Assembly (NCBI GenBank): GCA_963978895.1
Contig: OZ022239.1
Location: 34,320,042 to 34,384,041 of the forward strand
From: Erpobdella octoculata
Lineage: Eukaryota > Annelida > Clitellata > Hirudinida > Erpobdellidae
Reading direction: 5' to 3'
DNA: 64,000 nucleotides
The position numbers and the translations under genes were made by a program. This document shows, one piece after another, positions 12,422-29,479 of this stretch. The notes under the pieces were generated by a model. The model saw nothing but the letters and a program-made list of their open reading frames with translations, was not told where the DNA came from and made no database searches. Numbering within the stretch: the first letter of the stretch is position 1; each line of letters begins with the position of its first letter.

Positions 12422-13560
12422 CAGAAAACAAAGTAATCCCTGATACTGTTTAGGCAGAAATTATTGTTTTTAACTTGTTCAAAGATGCTTAAGGTGCTAT
12501 AAACCAAGAACAAAATGTCTACTCTACGTCAAAATCAATGACACCATTATGCCCGTTGATGTCGTCTTCAGCCCCTTTACTGGCAACTTGTAGGTTCAGG
12601 AACACAAATGAATGCATTGACATGCTAGATTGTAGAAAAGTAGGCCGTACAGTACATCGCGGCCAAGTGGGCTATACCGTTACAAGCAAAAACACATTGG
12701 TAACGCAAATAACTATTGTAATATAATTACTCGAACTTTTTTTTTGGTCGGTGAATATTCTTCTTCATTTATCATGCAAACTGCTTCTTGTAGAGTGAAT
12801 AGTCGCTTTCTCGACGTCATTTTATTAGAATAATTATCGATTTACTTGCCGTCTGTTTACGTCAAAAACTGACAACGCCCACTTTTATTAGTCTGCGAGG
12901 ACAAGTGGGCTATGAGGATAGACCACTTGTCCAGACAGCATATTCATCAAATTAGGTTAGCCCAATAGATCACGTGATAATAACTTTTAAATTCATTGGA
13001 TATAAGCTTAGCCCATTTGTCCATAGACGAGTCAGGCATAGATGCATCGATTTCATCAAAAAAAAATTTTTATGCAAATTATGAGGTTAGCCCACATGTC
13101 CTGAAGGCCATCCAAATAGTAAAATGTAGTTAATAATAATTTCATTAAATATATCCGCAAAGCGTCGAACTTTCCAATAATAGAAATAATATTAGTAAAT
13201 TAGTTAATTTTCGTTAATAATAATATTATTAATAAATAAAATTAGAGGAATAATAATTGCAAAATAGTAAATTGTCGGTAATAATAATTTACAACTTGTT
13301 TAAAATTGGGAAAACCCGCCGACTACTACGGTGATTTGTTCATTTTCAACTTGTATATAATCAGCAATGACGTAAGATGCATTATATTATATATCCGCAA
13401 AGCGTTAAACTTTCGCGGCTAATAACTTTTTAATTAAACATTTTAACAAAAAAGTGCCCTAACAAGCCGTGTTCAGCATCTCATAATCTATCAACGTGAG
13501 TTTTTTTAGACCTGCAGATGGCAATCGGGTGACAATACATAATTGCGCTTTTATGTTAGA
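12422..13560. repeat. Unclassified dispersed repeat, copy 2; no gene seen
   Basis: AT-rich sequence with repeated words shared with 10317-10930: GGTTAGCCCACATGTCC, AGGAATAATAATTGCAAAATAG, CGGTGATTTGTTCATTTTCA, and TATCCGCAAAGCGT twice. It is probably two or more decayed copies of one element. The open frame at 12538-12726 matches nothing recognised. Confidence 0.45.
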
Positions 13561-13564
13561 AAAA

Positions 13565-14627
<1,063 letters not shown>

Positions 14628-14794
14628 GTACCTTAATTTTCGTTCCTTTTCATTTTTATCTTAAATTAATTTTTACCGGAGTAATTTTGTTTATTGTTTA
14701 CCTATACGACTAATGACGTAAGCGTGACAGAATCAGTGAGTATGTGAGTGAGTGACGAGGGCTTTTATAATATAGATTTTAAAAAAACAACTTG

Positions 14795-15325
14795 GAGCTT
14801 TGCAACTAATTTTGTTGTTGCTGACATTTTTAGTTTAGTTTTGTTTTGTTTTAATAAACAACAATAACAACAATGAAGTTTGAAAAAATGTATTTTTACC
14901 CAAATTTATTGATAAAATAAAATAAATAAAATTTGAGCATGGCACGTTTAATTTTAAAGATTTAATTTGAAGAGGCAATTCTGTTACGATGAAATTGCGT
15001 AAAGTTTCATTCAAAATTCAACATCTAACCAACGGTTATCATGTCAAAACCTGAACAGGATTCTTGAGGAACAATAACAAAAACTATTTCGAGATCACGG
15101 AATTGTTACATGAATAAGTCAATTAATTGCCAATCGAATGATTGAATGAAAATTTATTCAAACTTTGACTAGTTTATTTTCTTGCCCAAAAATTATTTTG
15201 TTGAAAATAAGTAATATTATTGATGTTAATAATACTAAGCATGTGGTGATTTTCACGCAATGAGGCAATCAAAACATTTCTTGTTGGCTCTATGTTCTGG
15301 AAATTTATATAAAGCAACCAATCAA
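14795..15325 (+). promoter_or_regulatory. Duplicate of the metalloprotease promoter region
   Basis: It aligns over about 530 bp with 31955-32475. Shared words include GAGATCACGGAATTGTTACA, TGAATAAGTCAATTAATTGCC, GTCAAAACCTGAACA and the TATA-box end TTATATAAAGCAACCAATC (TATATAAA at 15306-15313). Similarity stops just after the TATA region. Sequence from the Thr-rich peptide gene then follows, so this promoter faces a different gene body from its partner copy. Confidence 0.8.
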
Positions 15326-15339
15326 TGCTGTTATTATTT

Positions 15340-15890
15340 TCTTAACAATAATAATTTTATTTTATATAAAAATAACTTTCTATAATTAAAATGAATTGTA
15401 ATTAGAATAACAAAAAATTACATGCAGTAATTGAAATGGTTGTGTGCACTATTTTTTTAATTAAAAGATGTTAATTATTTTTATAAAACTATAAAAATAA
15501 AGTCACTCATCGTTCTTGCCGCTGTCATGGTAACCACGTGTAACTCATTACATTACATATGCATTGTGTTTTTATGTCGGCTAATTTATTTTTTAACTTT
15601 TATTTACTAAATAACCGCTTAATAGAATATTTTTTGCTTTCAAAATTAATGTAGATCTGCTTTTTGGATTGCCGTAAAAACCACTCCGCCACGGGAACCC
15701 CAGGCAAGGCCACCGAAGAACCAGCAACATCCATGGGGTGACCAAGGAACAGACTTCAATACAAAGCGTGACAAAAATAATGACAACACCATCATCAGCA
15801 TCAGATCCTCAGACAACTTTTTCTTTATCTTCCTCTTGCGCTCCCATCTGGTTTTCATCGGCTCAGTTATCGCAATCGAGTTCATAATCT
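15340..15890 (+). pseudogene. Broken copy of the Thr-rich surface peptide gene
   Basis: Collinear with 3770-4400. It spans the first-intron end (CTTTCTATAATTAAAAT), the signal-peptide exon (15500-15541) and the stalk exon (from about 15656). In the signal-peptide exon the start codon ATG has become ATA and the donor GTAAGT has become GTAACT. The stalk exon keeps CCAGGCAAGGCCACCGAAGA and GTGACCAAGGAACAGAC and the GPI-like tail region, but has internal deletions and frame changes. The original first exon and promoter are missing and replaced by the promoter copy at 14795-15325. Confidence 0.75.
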
Positions 15891-16517
15891 GAACCTTTTG
15901 GCTTTCCCTTCTTCTTTATCTAGGCTTGGGACTAGTTCGCAAAAGCTAAGTGACATTACAAAACCATTTATATAACCAATTGAACACTTAGTTATTGCTT
16001 AATGTTTGGAGTTATTATTATTATTATTATTAATGTTTGTCAGACATTTAAAGTCACAATCGTTTAAAACACATAAATTTAAACAAGTTCTTCTAGAATG
16101 TTAAAATCAACTCCGCCTAGGACTGGGATGGTTTTTAACATGTAAACTCAACTCAAGATTTTTTCCAGGGTGTAATTTTTAATAAAACACAAACACAATA
16201 TAACATACACGATTATGATTAATATATCAAAAACCTTCAATTAAATCATTAGATTCGAACCGACGAAGCAATTTGAACAAAATTTAGCAAAGAGGTATTC
16301 TTCATTAAAAAAGAGTATTAAATCATTTAAAAAATTGATTTACTATTTTACATTTTATTGTCAAGAAGAGAAAAAACACTTAAAAACGGACAACGCCTGC
16401 TAATCTATTACTATGTATAATTGGCTAAATTTTGGTATGTAATTTGATATGATTATTTATATGGAGATTGTAATTTTTAAGTTAATAATATAATTAATTT
16501 TTAGATTTAAACATCAG

Positions 16518-16607
<90 letters not shown>

Positions 16608-16769
16608 TGTATTTGTTCAAACCATTTTTGTTAAAATATTATTCCAATTAAAAAATGCACTAAAATTACAGAGAACATTTTGTTTTTGAATTAGAGAAAT
16701 TTTAAACTCAGTCTTAATAATTCAATTTTCAATTACCAGTCTCCTTTTGCATCGTTGAGAGGCTAAAGA
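15891..16769. other. AT-rich spacer with (TA)n run, no gene seen
   Basis: A TA microsatellite covers 16523-16604; the rest is AT-rich without long open frames. It forms the 3' flank of the minus-strand PAN-like cluster. Confidence 0.6.
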
Positions 16770-18200
16770 CTAACATCTTTCGCTTAAGAAGTAGACAGTG
16801 GTGTTTTTCATAGGTTCGACCGCATCTGTATTTACTTCTAACTCAAATGCTTGTATTCGGCACATTGCAATATATGGAGCACTGTACATGTACATTTCAA
16901 TGACTTTGCACTGAGGTAAGCTTTGGCAAAAGTTGATACATGTAGCCAAGTCGGCGAAGGGTGTCTGGTATAGCAAACGACCGTTAAAGTGCATTTCGGG
17001 TGATGAGTCCCAACATCTTAATTCTAAATGTAAATAACACTATTTAAATAGTTGGTTATATATAATTATTGTTTTATACAGTTTTAATTTTTTATCAATT
17101 TTTTTTATCAAAAATTGATCTATAGTTCTGACATTAATCTCACCACAATTTTTAACAAAAAGGTTTTACAATGTAATTCAAGGCAATTACTTTCAACGAT
17201 AGCTAATATAAAAGTACTCATGGTTTTAATATAATCATATATTGTAATCACGCAGTATTGAATTGATGTGTAACAACAGACAGCAGATACGTTTAAATAT
17301 GCGCTAACCTTCTTGCAAGAGTGAAGAATAGCATCCCCTATCCAACCAATAGCTCATTGCTCCATGTGAATTCAAGGGCTCCGTTTTGAACAATTCTCTT
17401 TGCCCGTCAACGTAGTAATTTACCCAGCATTGCGACGGGTTGTCAAGGGTCATCTCGACCAAAAGACAATCCGGTAGATGAATGCACAAGCTCAAACAAA
17501 CGTCAAGATCATGAGTGTTATATAGGCTGAGTGTCTGTACGAAACCGTGTTTGGAGATGTCTATCTGAGCTGAGTTTCACCAGCATTGCTGAAAATCTGT
17601 TTAATTGTAATAAATTGTTTAGATATTCTATTTTCATGGTTTTTAAATGGTGATAAATAAATATTTCTTATTCTTTTCTAGTGTTTTTGTTGTTTTAATT
17701 TTAGAGAAAAAACCTTTAACGAATGGCCAAGGGTTTTTCACGCATATTTATTTTCTGCATTTAAAAAATTGATTTTAAAATACTATTTCTTAAATTTTTA
17801 GTAAGTATAACTTTAAAAACGCTTTTGAAAGAAAATATTCAAAAGTTAGTTTTAATTAAATTTAATATTTTTTTAATATTTTTAGTTAAGCATTTTGTTG
17901 GTTCTAATAAAAAAAACTAACATTTATTAGTTCCAAATAGTTGTTCTGAACCAAGACAGTTTCTGTCGAGAAAATAAGCCGTCGTGTATTCATCACTTGG
18001 TTTCAAGTCGTTTTTGATTGGTATGAAATTGCCTCTTTGAACCCAACATTTGGGTCCCTTTGGGTTATTGTCAAAGTTGACCATGCCACACTGGGGAAAC
18101 CCAATGCAAAAGTTGAGGCATGTTGTAAGGTTGTTTATGATGGGAATATTAATTAGGTCAGGATAACTCTGTCCGACATTTACTGTCCAGCATTTCAAAT
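16770..18200 (-). pseudogene. PAN/apple-like cysteine-module gene, cluster 1 (nonsense-bearing)
   Basis: Three exons run on the minus strand: C (18200-17922, 279 nt), B (17596-17309, 288 nt) and A (17023-16770, stop TAG). All internal junctions are phase 1 (acceptors CAG or TAG; donors GTTAGT and GTTAGC). Each exon encodes one domain of about 90 residues. The pattern is CW near the start, CLNFC or CINFC about 30 residues later, then PQC, then CWV or similar, and a T..YFL.R.C end. This resembles a PAN/apple fold of the kind found in secreted adhesive or lectin-like proteins; family membership is inferred. Exon B has an in-frame TGA right after its first CysTrp (about 17573), where the paralog at 24214-24504 has Lys codons. 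The copy is probably dead, or B is skipped, since all exons are symmetric. No signal-peptide exon was found. Confidence 0.65.
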
Positions 18201-18476
18201 CTGCATTAAAGTTGTTTTAATCAGACAAATGAGAGAAAAAGAGGTGAGAGAGAGAGAGAAATTAAAAAAACTGGGCAATGCAATGCAAGATAAGATAAGA
18301 TAAGATAACGTTTATTATAGTGGTTTAGAAGACTTTACGCTTATAGACAACCACTTCGAATTAAAATAAATAAATAAATAATAATAAGAATAATAATAAA
18401 TAGAATAAAATAAAATAAATGAAAAATGATAATAATAGATAAATAAACTAATAAAAATAAATAATTTGTATAAAAA

Positions 18477-21416
18477 TCAGTATCCATGCCTGGATAGCGC
18501 TACTTTAAAAGATGTGGTAGTCTCAGATGCTACAGTGTCATCGTCCAAGTCATTCCATATATTTACCACTCTAAAACTAAAAAAAGCCTTTTTTATAGTT
18601 TTTTTTTGTTTTTTAAAAAACTTGAATCTATGTCCCCTAGTGCTTTGAATCGGTGGTTGTTCAAAAAACATTGCTGGTGTTAAATCCTCTTTTCCTGTTA
18701 TTATCTTGTAGGCTTCGATCAAGTTACCCCTACTTCTCCTTTTCTCTAGAGTTGTTAAGCCACATTGTTTTAATCTTTCTTTGTAAGGTAACTGGCTTAG
18801 ATGCTTAATCAACTTTTTAGCCCTCCTTTGTACCTTCTCCAACACTACGATGTCCTTTTTTAAAACAGGGCTCTAAGTTTGTACACAATATTCTAGATGT
18901 GGTCTTACCAAACATTTGTATAGCCTGATAATTATTTCCTGGTTTCGACTTATTATTGTTCTTTTGACCAATCCTAAAATCTTATTGGCTCGCTTTGCTG
19001 CTTCCGCACACTGTCTTGATGGTTTGTCGCTATTGTGTACTATAACTCCCAGATCTCCTTCCTCTTCAGATGTCTTCAACAATATTTCTCCCATCTCATA
19101 CTGAAACTCTTGATTACTATTACCCATGTGCATCACTGAGCATATATCTACGTTGAACATTATTTGCCAGTCTAGGAACCATTGGTATATTTTTGCAAGA
19201 TCTTTTCTTAAAATGTCGGCATCCAGCTCACACTCTACTTTCATGGATAACTTTGTGTCATCAGCAAATTTCGAGACCTTTGAACAAGTCCCTATATCAA
19301 GGTCGTTAATGAACAGAACAAATAGTAAAGGTCCCAAAACGGATCCTTGCGGTACACCACTTTTTATGCTTTTCCACTCCGAGTATTTCCCTTTAATTCC
19401 CACTTTTTGTCTTTTGTCAGCTAGCCATTCTTTGATCCATCCTCGAATATTACCTCCTATTCCAGCAGCTTCTATTTTTCTCATCAACCGTGTATGTGGT
19501 ACTTTGTCAAAGGCTTTGGCAAAATCCAGATAGACTATATCTACAGGGGATTTTTTGTCTAAGTGGGTATAAACATTTTCAAAACAATCTAGCAAATTTT
19601 TTAGACATGATCGCCTTTGTACAAATCCATGTTGGTTGTTTATCAAAATGCTTTGGTGTCTAATGTGATTCATTAATTCGAGCTGAATGATTTTTTCATG
19701 ACTTTGCAAATAATACACGTGAGACTTACTGGACGATAGTTACTTGCCTCTGATCTGCTACCTTTTTTAAAGAGTGTTTCATTTCATTTCAAAGTGCATC
19801 TTTCCAATCACGAGGAATTTCTCCAGTTTTCAAGGACCTGTTCATTATTTCTGCTAACACATCGCTAATTTCGTTTCTTACTTCTCTTAAAAACACGGGA
19901 TGTAATGCATCGATACCCGGACTTTTATCTGTTTTTAGGTCCTTCAAGTGTCTTTCAACGTTCTCTTTTGTGATAACCATATCAGTCATTTTCTTGTCTA
20001 TTTTTCCCTTAAACATGTTCACAGGTTCCGGTATGTTTTCTATGTCTTCTTCAGTAAAAACCGTACAAAAATAATTATTTAACATTTCAGCTACCTCTTC
20101 ATCGCTTTCAACCACTTCGCCTAACTCATTTTTTAACGGCCCCACTAGGTCTTTTCGTTTTTGCTTACTTCGGACATACACATAGAAACTTTTGCTGTCA
20201 TTTTTTATATTATCCGTCAGCTTTTTCTCATAATCAATTATGGCCCTTTTAATGCTTTTTTGTCTCGTTTCTTTTCTTGACATATTTGTCGCGCAATTGT
20301 TGCAGTATTATTTCTTTGCCTGTCTCATTATTACTTGCAGCTGCAATTTTATTTTCATTTCGAAGTGTTTGGAACCTGTTCCATGCTTTGATTTTTGCTC
20401 TTCTTATTTTTAAGACTTCCTTTGTTATCCATGGCTTTTTCCTGACAAATTTTTTCTTAATGGGTATTATTTCTTGAATGACCTCCTCCATGCTCTTTTT
20501 GAATAACATCCAGCTGTCATTTACATCCACCGATTCAATTTCTCTCATTATATTCATGTCTCTTATTTTGTTTCTTACTTTGTTATAATTTGCTTTAAAA
20601 AAATTATAGCTAATATGAGAATTTATTTTCATGTTACAATCCTGCAATATTATTTCAAATCTTACAATTTGGTGGTCACTAGAATGAAAAGGCTCTCTTA
20701 CAGAGATGTTTTCTACAATGTTCTCATCTGAAGTTATTACCAAATCTAATATATTTTTGTTTCTTGTTGGGTTCATGACATGTTGATGTAACAATTCCCC
20801 ATTAATACAATCCAAGAATTTATTATCTTGATGTCTTTCTCCTTCCATGTTTATCCAATTTATATGATAATTGAAATCTCCCATTATCAATACAGATTCC
20901 TGGCTAACCCTACCCAATAATTCACACAAACCAATATCTACATTTGGCGGTCTGTAGCAAACACCTATTAGTAAACTGTTTTTAGCTCCATGCTGTATAT
21001 CACACCAGAGACTTTCTTTAAACTTATCGCTTGATATATCTTTTCTTTCCACTGCCATTTTTAACATATAAAATTATACCACCTGCACCATGCCCCTGAT
21101 TATTTTGATTTTGCCTGTTTTTCCTAAACATAGTGTACCCATTAATTGCTAGTTCAATATCTAATATATCTTCCTTTGCCCATGATTCTGTTATACCAAT
21201 GATGTCAGGTTTTTCTAATTCCACATAAACTTCCAATGCACATTTTTTTTCTTTGCTTACTATACTTCTTACATTGGCATAAAAACATTTCAATATTGTT
21301 TTTTTTAGTTTAGTTACACTATTGAAACTCTGCTTATTTATTGCTATTATTATTGCACCTTCTTGAGCTTTACTATTCTCATATTCCCTGGCACACCCTT
21401 CGCCTTGTATATCCAT
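18477..21416 (-). pseudogene. CR1 ORF2: endonuclease plus reverse transcriptase, frameshifted
   Basis: Pieces at 21416-21024, 21067-20249, 20283-19789, 19718-18873 and 18845-18477 form one protein. The endonuclease motifs are FYANVRSIVSK, IGITESWA, LIMGDFNYHINW and SDHQIVRFEI (the catalytic SDH). The reverse transcriptase motifs are DKSPGIDALHPVFL, QHGFVQRRSCLKNL, YLDFAKAFDKVPH, SGVPQGSVLGPLLFVLFIND and FADDTKLS. The tail motif is LEYCVQT, then a TAG where related elements usually have Trp, then VLEKVQRRAKKLI. At least three frame changes and this stop interrupt it. The order and spacing match CR1 ORF2. Confidence 0.85.
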
Positions 21417-22219
21417 TCCCCCGACTGATCATTGTTCTGTTTTTCTTTTCCTTCTATAACAAGTTTCTTGCATTGTTCTCTCCCTATTCTAGTCATATCG
21501 TGGGTCACAGAGACCCTTCTAAACTTTTCCTCTACATGCTTGAGTTTAAAAAGTGACTCTAATATCAAATTTTTCTTTGTTGCTTCCTTCAGTTCAACAA
21601 GTAGAGGTCTGTCTTTTTCAGATTCCTTGCCGAGTCTGATAATTTTTTTTATATCTAAACTTTCACAAGATACTTCAAGTACTTTAAATAGTGACAACAC
21701 AGATTTTCTATCATCGGTTCTCTTCTGATCTTCTTTATCTGTAGCACTCTCTGCCATCATATGAATTATAATGTTGTTCCTTATAAGTTCATGCTGGTCT
21801 GTATTTTTTATCTTATTTTCCACTTTATTTACTTTTTCTTTTATTGCCTTTATTTCTTTTTTGGCCCATTCCTCTTCTTGGATTGAAACGTTAGTTTCCC
21901 TTGTCCCATTATTATTGGCTGCTGATGATTTGGAAACAAGCAACTCAGCAAACTTTTCTTCAATCTTTTGATATGCTTTCTTTTCACATACCTCCAGCTG
22001 TTTTTAAAAGAATTTTTTCCCTTCCTCTTCCTTTTCTGCAGATGTCTTTAATAGCAATTTCTCGACCTCTTTCTCCAGCTTGTCAATTCTCAAACAATTG
22101 TTGCATACGGAATCTATGAAGTTTTCACCGCTTTCATACATACTACAGTTAATGCACTTAATCATTTCCTTGCTTTTGAGAACCATATTTGTAAGATAAA
22201 TGCAAAATAAAACTTCCAC
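21350..22219 (-). pseudogene. CR1 ORF1: zinc-finger and coiled-coil RNA-binding protein, frameshifted
   Basis: The N-terminal piece (22219-22004) has a CINC..(about 16)..CNNC pair resembling the PHD-like zinc knuckle of CR1 ORF1, followed by a Leu/Lys/Glu-rich coiled coil (RIDKLEKEVEKLL). The C-terminal piece (21943-21350) has IRNNIIIHM, KKIIRLGK, RPLLVEL and VTHDMTRIGREQ, an RRM-like ORF1 core. A frameshift near 21980 splits them. The C-terminal piece overlaps the first ORF2 piece at 21350-21416 in another frame. Confidence 0.7.
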
Positions 22220-22240
22220 TGCTCAAAATAAGATAAGAAA

Positions 22241-23593
22241 AAGTATATTGACTTATCTTTCCGAATGTGTGTATGCGTGTGTGAGTGTTTGAATATACAT
22301 TGAAGTTTTATCGAAAAAATGGAAGCGAAAAATAAGAACACCCAGGGCAATGTTTTGTAACCTTGCTAGTGTATATTGTATGTTTATGTTACAGGTAATG
22401 TGTAAAAGACCCGATCATTCTGTAGAATGGCCGCCGTCATTGAACATTCTATACAATACCCGTAGCAAGTTTCTATGGGATTCTGTATAATGCCAGAGTA
22501 TTTTTTAATATGCCCGGACGGTAGTGAGCAACGTATGAAATCACTCTGACAAGAAAATTATCCGATGTTTTTTTAATTTAGACAGTACTTTTTTGCCAGA
22601 AGTAACCACAATCCGTTAAAACATAGCTACTCTCTTTCGTTGAAAGACATCTTTGTGTAAATTCAGCAAGTCCAATCCCATCTAGTTCGTCATTCCGGTT
22701 CTCAGCCAGGTTTTAATTATTGTCAGTGTTGATCACTTGAATCACTTACAGGGCATATTTTAACAGTTTTAACATAATTTGCAGCAACTTTCCTGATTGG
22801 ATATTGCACCTCGTCATATAATTAAAACACAACAGAAAGATCAGTAGGCAATGATTTTATTTCTCCTTTTCATACATTTTCATGCATTTTCTCTGCCATA
22901 GTACAACTTCCGATGTGAATTCAGTTGCCGATAAGTTTTGGATGCGAAGTCCAAGAACGACGCCATAAATATTCCTGATTGCTGAAAACCTTAACTTTTG
23001 AGAAATATTACCCTTGAGCTTAAACTCGTACTTCTACATAAATTTAGAAAGAATTGGGTTTGGATTGTATCAATGTTTAAAAACATAAAATTTGAGTATA
23101 GAAATGCCTTTAATTAAAATTTGCTTATGGCAAAGAAAGAACCAAACAACTGATTCTTGCAAGTGGCACAAAAGTAATGAAATCCGCATATGTAATTACT
23201 GGACCTTTTCCATACACAGGTTGTGGTTTTTACCAATATGTTATTCTCAACTAAATATTGATATGCAGTTGCTGCATAAGTGAATATTTTGTTGTTGTTA
23301 CTTATTTTCGTATGGGTATGTTTTTTGGAATATTAAAATACAATCATATTTAACCCTAACCTTTACTCCATTAACCATCTACTCTAGCGCTATAATCCTA
23401 ATTACCCCCCTTATCAGAACATCTTGATCCGCCACTGGGCACATGGAATTACTAAACTGGCCATTAGTTTTACTTTATTTTATTTTTTAAATGTTTTTTA
23501 AATAATTTTTTTTTAATTTTAAAAATACCTTGAAAGTTTTTTAAAGAAAATAAAAAAAGTGAATAAAAACCAAAAATCCAAAACTCGGATGTT
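22241..23593. other. Spacer with no gene; hAT-like terminal word
   Basis: A short TG-rich run lies near 22265. At 23425-23438, TTGATCCGCCACTG is the reverse complement of a hAT-type terminus like the one at 517, but the neighbouring 8-mers do not match as a target duplication. No protein was recognised. Confidence 0.5.
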
Positions 23594-26893
<3,300 letters not shown>

Positions 26894-29225
26894 CTGAATT
26901 GCAGTTTTATATCATTACTCAAAGCATTTGATTTGATTATGTATATAGTTCATTAGAAAAAAAACATAGCGTTGATTTATTTTATGAGCTACATGCGTTT
27001 TATGAGCTATGTATCTCTATATTGAATTTAGATGATCCCAGTCACCCATGGGAATGATACGAATATAAAGTTCTAAAAAATCAATTCAAAAATTTGACCA
27101 CAGAGAGAAAGAAAAAGTTAAGTTAAATAAAAGTGTGTAAAAAAGGGGTGCTGCAATTGCAAATTATATATAATGATATTTTAAAACTCCGTTATTTTTG
27201 ACGGGCTATCCAAGAATATCTTAATATAAGTATTGGAACCACAACCTACTCTAATAGACCTAAACATTACAATCAATTACGTCATTGCTACATTAGAAGT
27301 TGTATAAGTTTGATATAACTACTGACGCTTTTGTAGTTTGTTACATTAATCTATCTCAAATCTTGAAATAATCATCATCAGAACAGTATGTTGTGAACAT
27401 CAAGATATTTTTGGACTACGTCTAGTTTATATAAAAAATAGTTAGTTAATCATTTAATCAATCAATCAAATAAACTTATAAAGCGCCTTTTCTTAAATTC
27501 AATGGCGCTTGCTCTCCAATAAATTAGCTAAATAAAAATGTTCTATAAAACCACAAAAAATAACAATGAATTACAACATGCATACCTAATTAGAAAACGG
27601 AAGACTATCAGCATAATTTAAATTTACCAACAGACACAAGAAAACAAACATTCAACAAGAGAATAGATAACTAAAGAAAAGAAACAATTATAATATGAAA
27701 ATGCTTTCCAAATGGCCTCTATAAGGCAGCACTACCAAGGACCCTAAAACTAACAACAATAAAAATCTTTTTTTCAATCGCAAACATGATACAATACTAA
27801 AACTACAAAAAAAATTTTTTTAAATCACTAACAGGAAAACACACAACTTTATATTTTGTTTGCACGTCTTAAAACGTTATTAATCTATATTACTGGAAAT
27901 TTCCATGGCTATAAAGTGCCCCTAACGCCGTAACTTTGACCCACTATTTTGTCAGTCAGAATCGCAAAATCGCGAGCTGACGGCCATTCTCTCATCACCT
28001 TAGTCCTTAGCTATCGAATTACTTATTAAACTAGTAAAACATTGTTTTATAAAACTTGTTAAATATATAATATATATTTATGTTTGTTTACAACATCATT
28101 TTATCCTTTATTTATAAAAAATAAACGAATTTAAACCAATTTACGTTAACAACTTTTTCCCAGCAGATTATTTCAAATTTCTTTTTATAGATTATTATTC
28201 ATTTTGAAAAATTAATTGTTTTATATATGGTTTAATTGGTGTGACTTTAGTGGTTTAAGTGAAAAAAAAATCGTTTAAAAAACGCGTAACACAAACATCG
28301 TTTACGGCGTCTGCGCTCTCTAAGATTTGATCACTACAGACAAACAAACCAACAAACAGAGAGACGAGTGATGTTAAATAAAAACATTTAATAAAAATGC
28401 ATCAATGTTGATGACAAACATTCTGAAGAAAATAATCAGGAGGAAAAAGAAATACCAACAAATCAAAAATTAGGTCGAGTTAAAACACAACAAAGCCTTT
28501 ATTAAAAAAAATACAAACCAACAAATTAATCAGTGAAGAAAACTCCACAAAAAAATTTGAATAACACTTAAAACCAAAAATAATTTAAACAAAAGTATAG
28601 CAAAACTATACAAAAAACAATTGACTAAAAAACAACCATTCATTAACAAAGTCAAAAATGAGAACACAAGTCCTGGCAAGAGCTGCAAACATGGCGCAAT
28701 CAGATGAGAAAGACACCGGCAGGCGAGGGCCTTCAACCACCAGATACGAGTGCTGAAACGAACTGCGATGAAGCCCCACGGCTGACAGAAAACACAATGC
28801 TGATGTGGAACAGCCATCCAAACCGGCAGACGCCGGAGAGCCGAAACCGTCGAAGTGACTCAGATCGTCAAAACGACAAAAAAACGTTTGCAGTTATAAA
28901 AGTTAATAATTATTTTAAAAAATATAAACTACCTATTTTCCTAAGGAGAACATTTAAATTAGGGAATTTATTGGAGACGCTCAAACAGCCGCCATATTGC
29001 AGCTGCTAACCAAAGAAATTAGTTTGTCTGTGTCAGAGATATAAACCGTCGAAACTAAAAAATTTGTTATTTTTCATATATGTTTTTTTTAGAATTTTTC
29101 ATGTTAAATAAAAAAAAGTTATTAAAAAATTGCATTTCACACATTCCATTTAAAAAAAATTCCCCCGGCACATTTGAAGTCAAAAAAGAAAGATGAGATT
29201 AAATAATATAAAATATAAAAATTAT
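26894..29225. other. Spacer, no gene recognised
   Basis: AT-rich. Around 27450-27480 the words AATCAATCAATCAAATAAAC and AAGCGCC look like the 3' part of a dispersed repeat; a related AATCAATCAATCAAAA lies at 33720. A less AT-rich patch at 28690-28870 gives open frames on both strands (28704-29009 plus, 28530-28817 minus) but no recognisable motif. It may be a transposon piece. Confidence 0.45.
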
Positions 29226-29479
29226 TTTGTTAAAACAACGCTCGTATACTAATGTACTAAAAAATTAAAAATATTATTAAAGTGTACATCTTAACTTTTT
29301 GAACTAAACGTTTCGTTTGGAAGATTAAAGCGTTGGGCGATAGTAAGTTATAGATAATATATAGATAACGCCCAACGCTCTTATCTTAAAAACAAAATGT
29401 TTAGTTCAAAAAAGTTAATTTGTACACTTTAATATTATTTTTAACCTTTTAGTACATTAGTATGCGAGCGTTGTTTAAA
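29226..29479. repeat. Large imperfect palindrome (snap-back), copy 1
   Basis: The left arm (29226-29340) contains AACGCTCGTATACTAATGTAC, AAAGTGTAC, GAACTAAACGTTTCGTTT and AAGCGTTGGGCG. The right arm (29366-29479) is its reverse complement at roughly 85-90% by eye. A loop of about 25 bp lies at the centre. Confidence 0.8.

Larger units (their letters stand above)
18286..22240 (-). mobile_element. Nearly complete CR1-type LINE
   Basis: On the minus strand the order is ORF1, endonuclease, reverse transcriptase, C-terminal domain and a 3' tail of four TTATC units (18286-18309). The element separates the two PAN-like clusters. ORF1 and ORF2 are described separately. Short tandem 3' repeats of this kind are typical of the CR1/L2 group. 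Several frameshifts and one nonsense codon make it inactive, but its near full length suggests recent insertion. Confidence 0.85.

Noticed and set aside
19126..19533. Plus-strand open frame of 135 codons
   Set aside because: Antisense shadow of the CR1 reverse transcriptase.
28530..29009. Overlapping frames on both strands around 28.6-28.9 kb
   Set aside because: The patch is less AT-rich, so frames open on both strands; no motif decides a coding strand.
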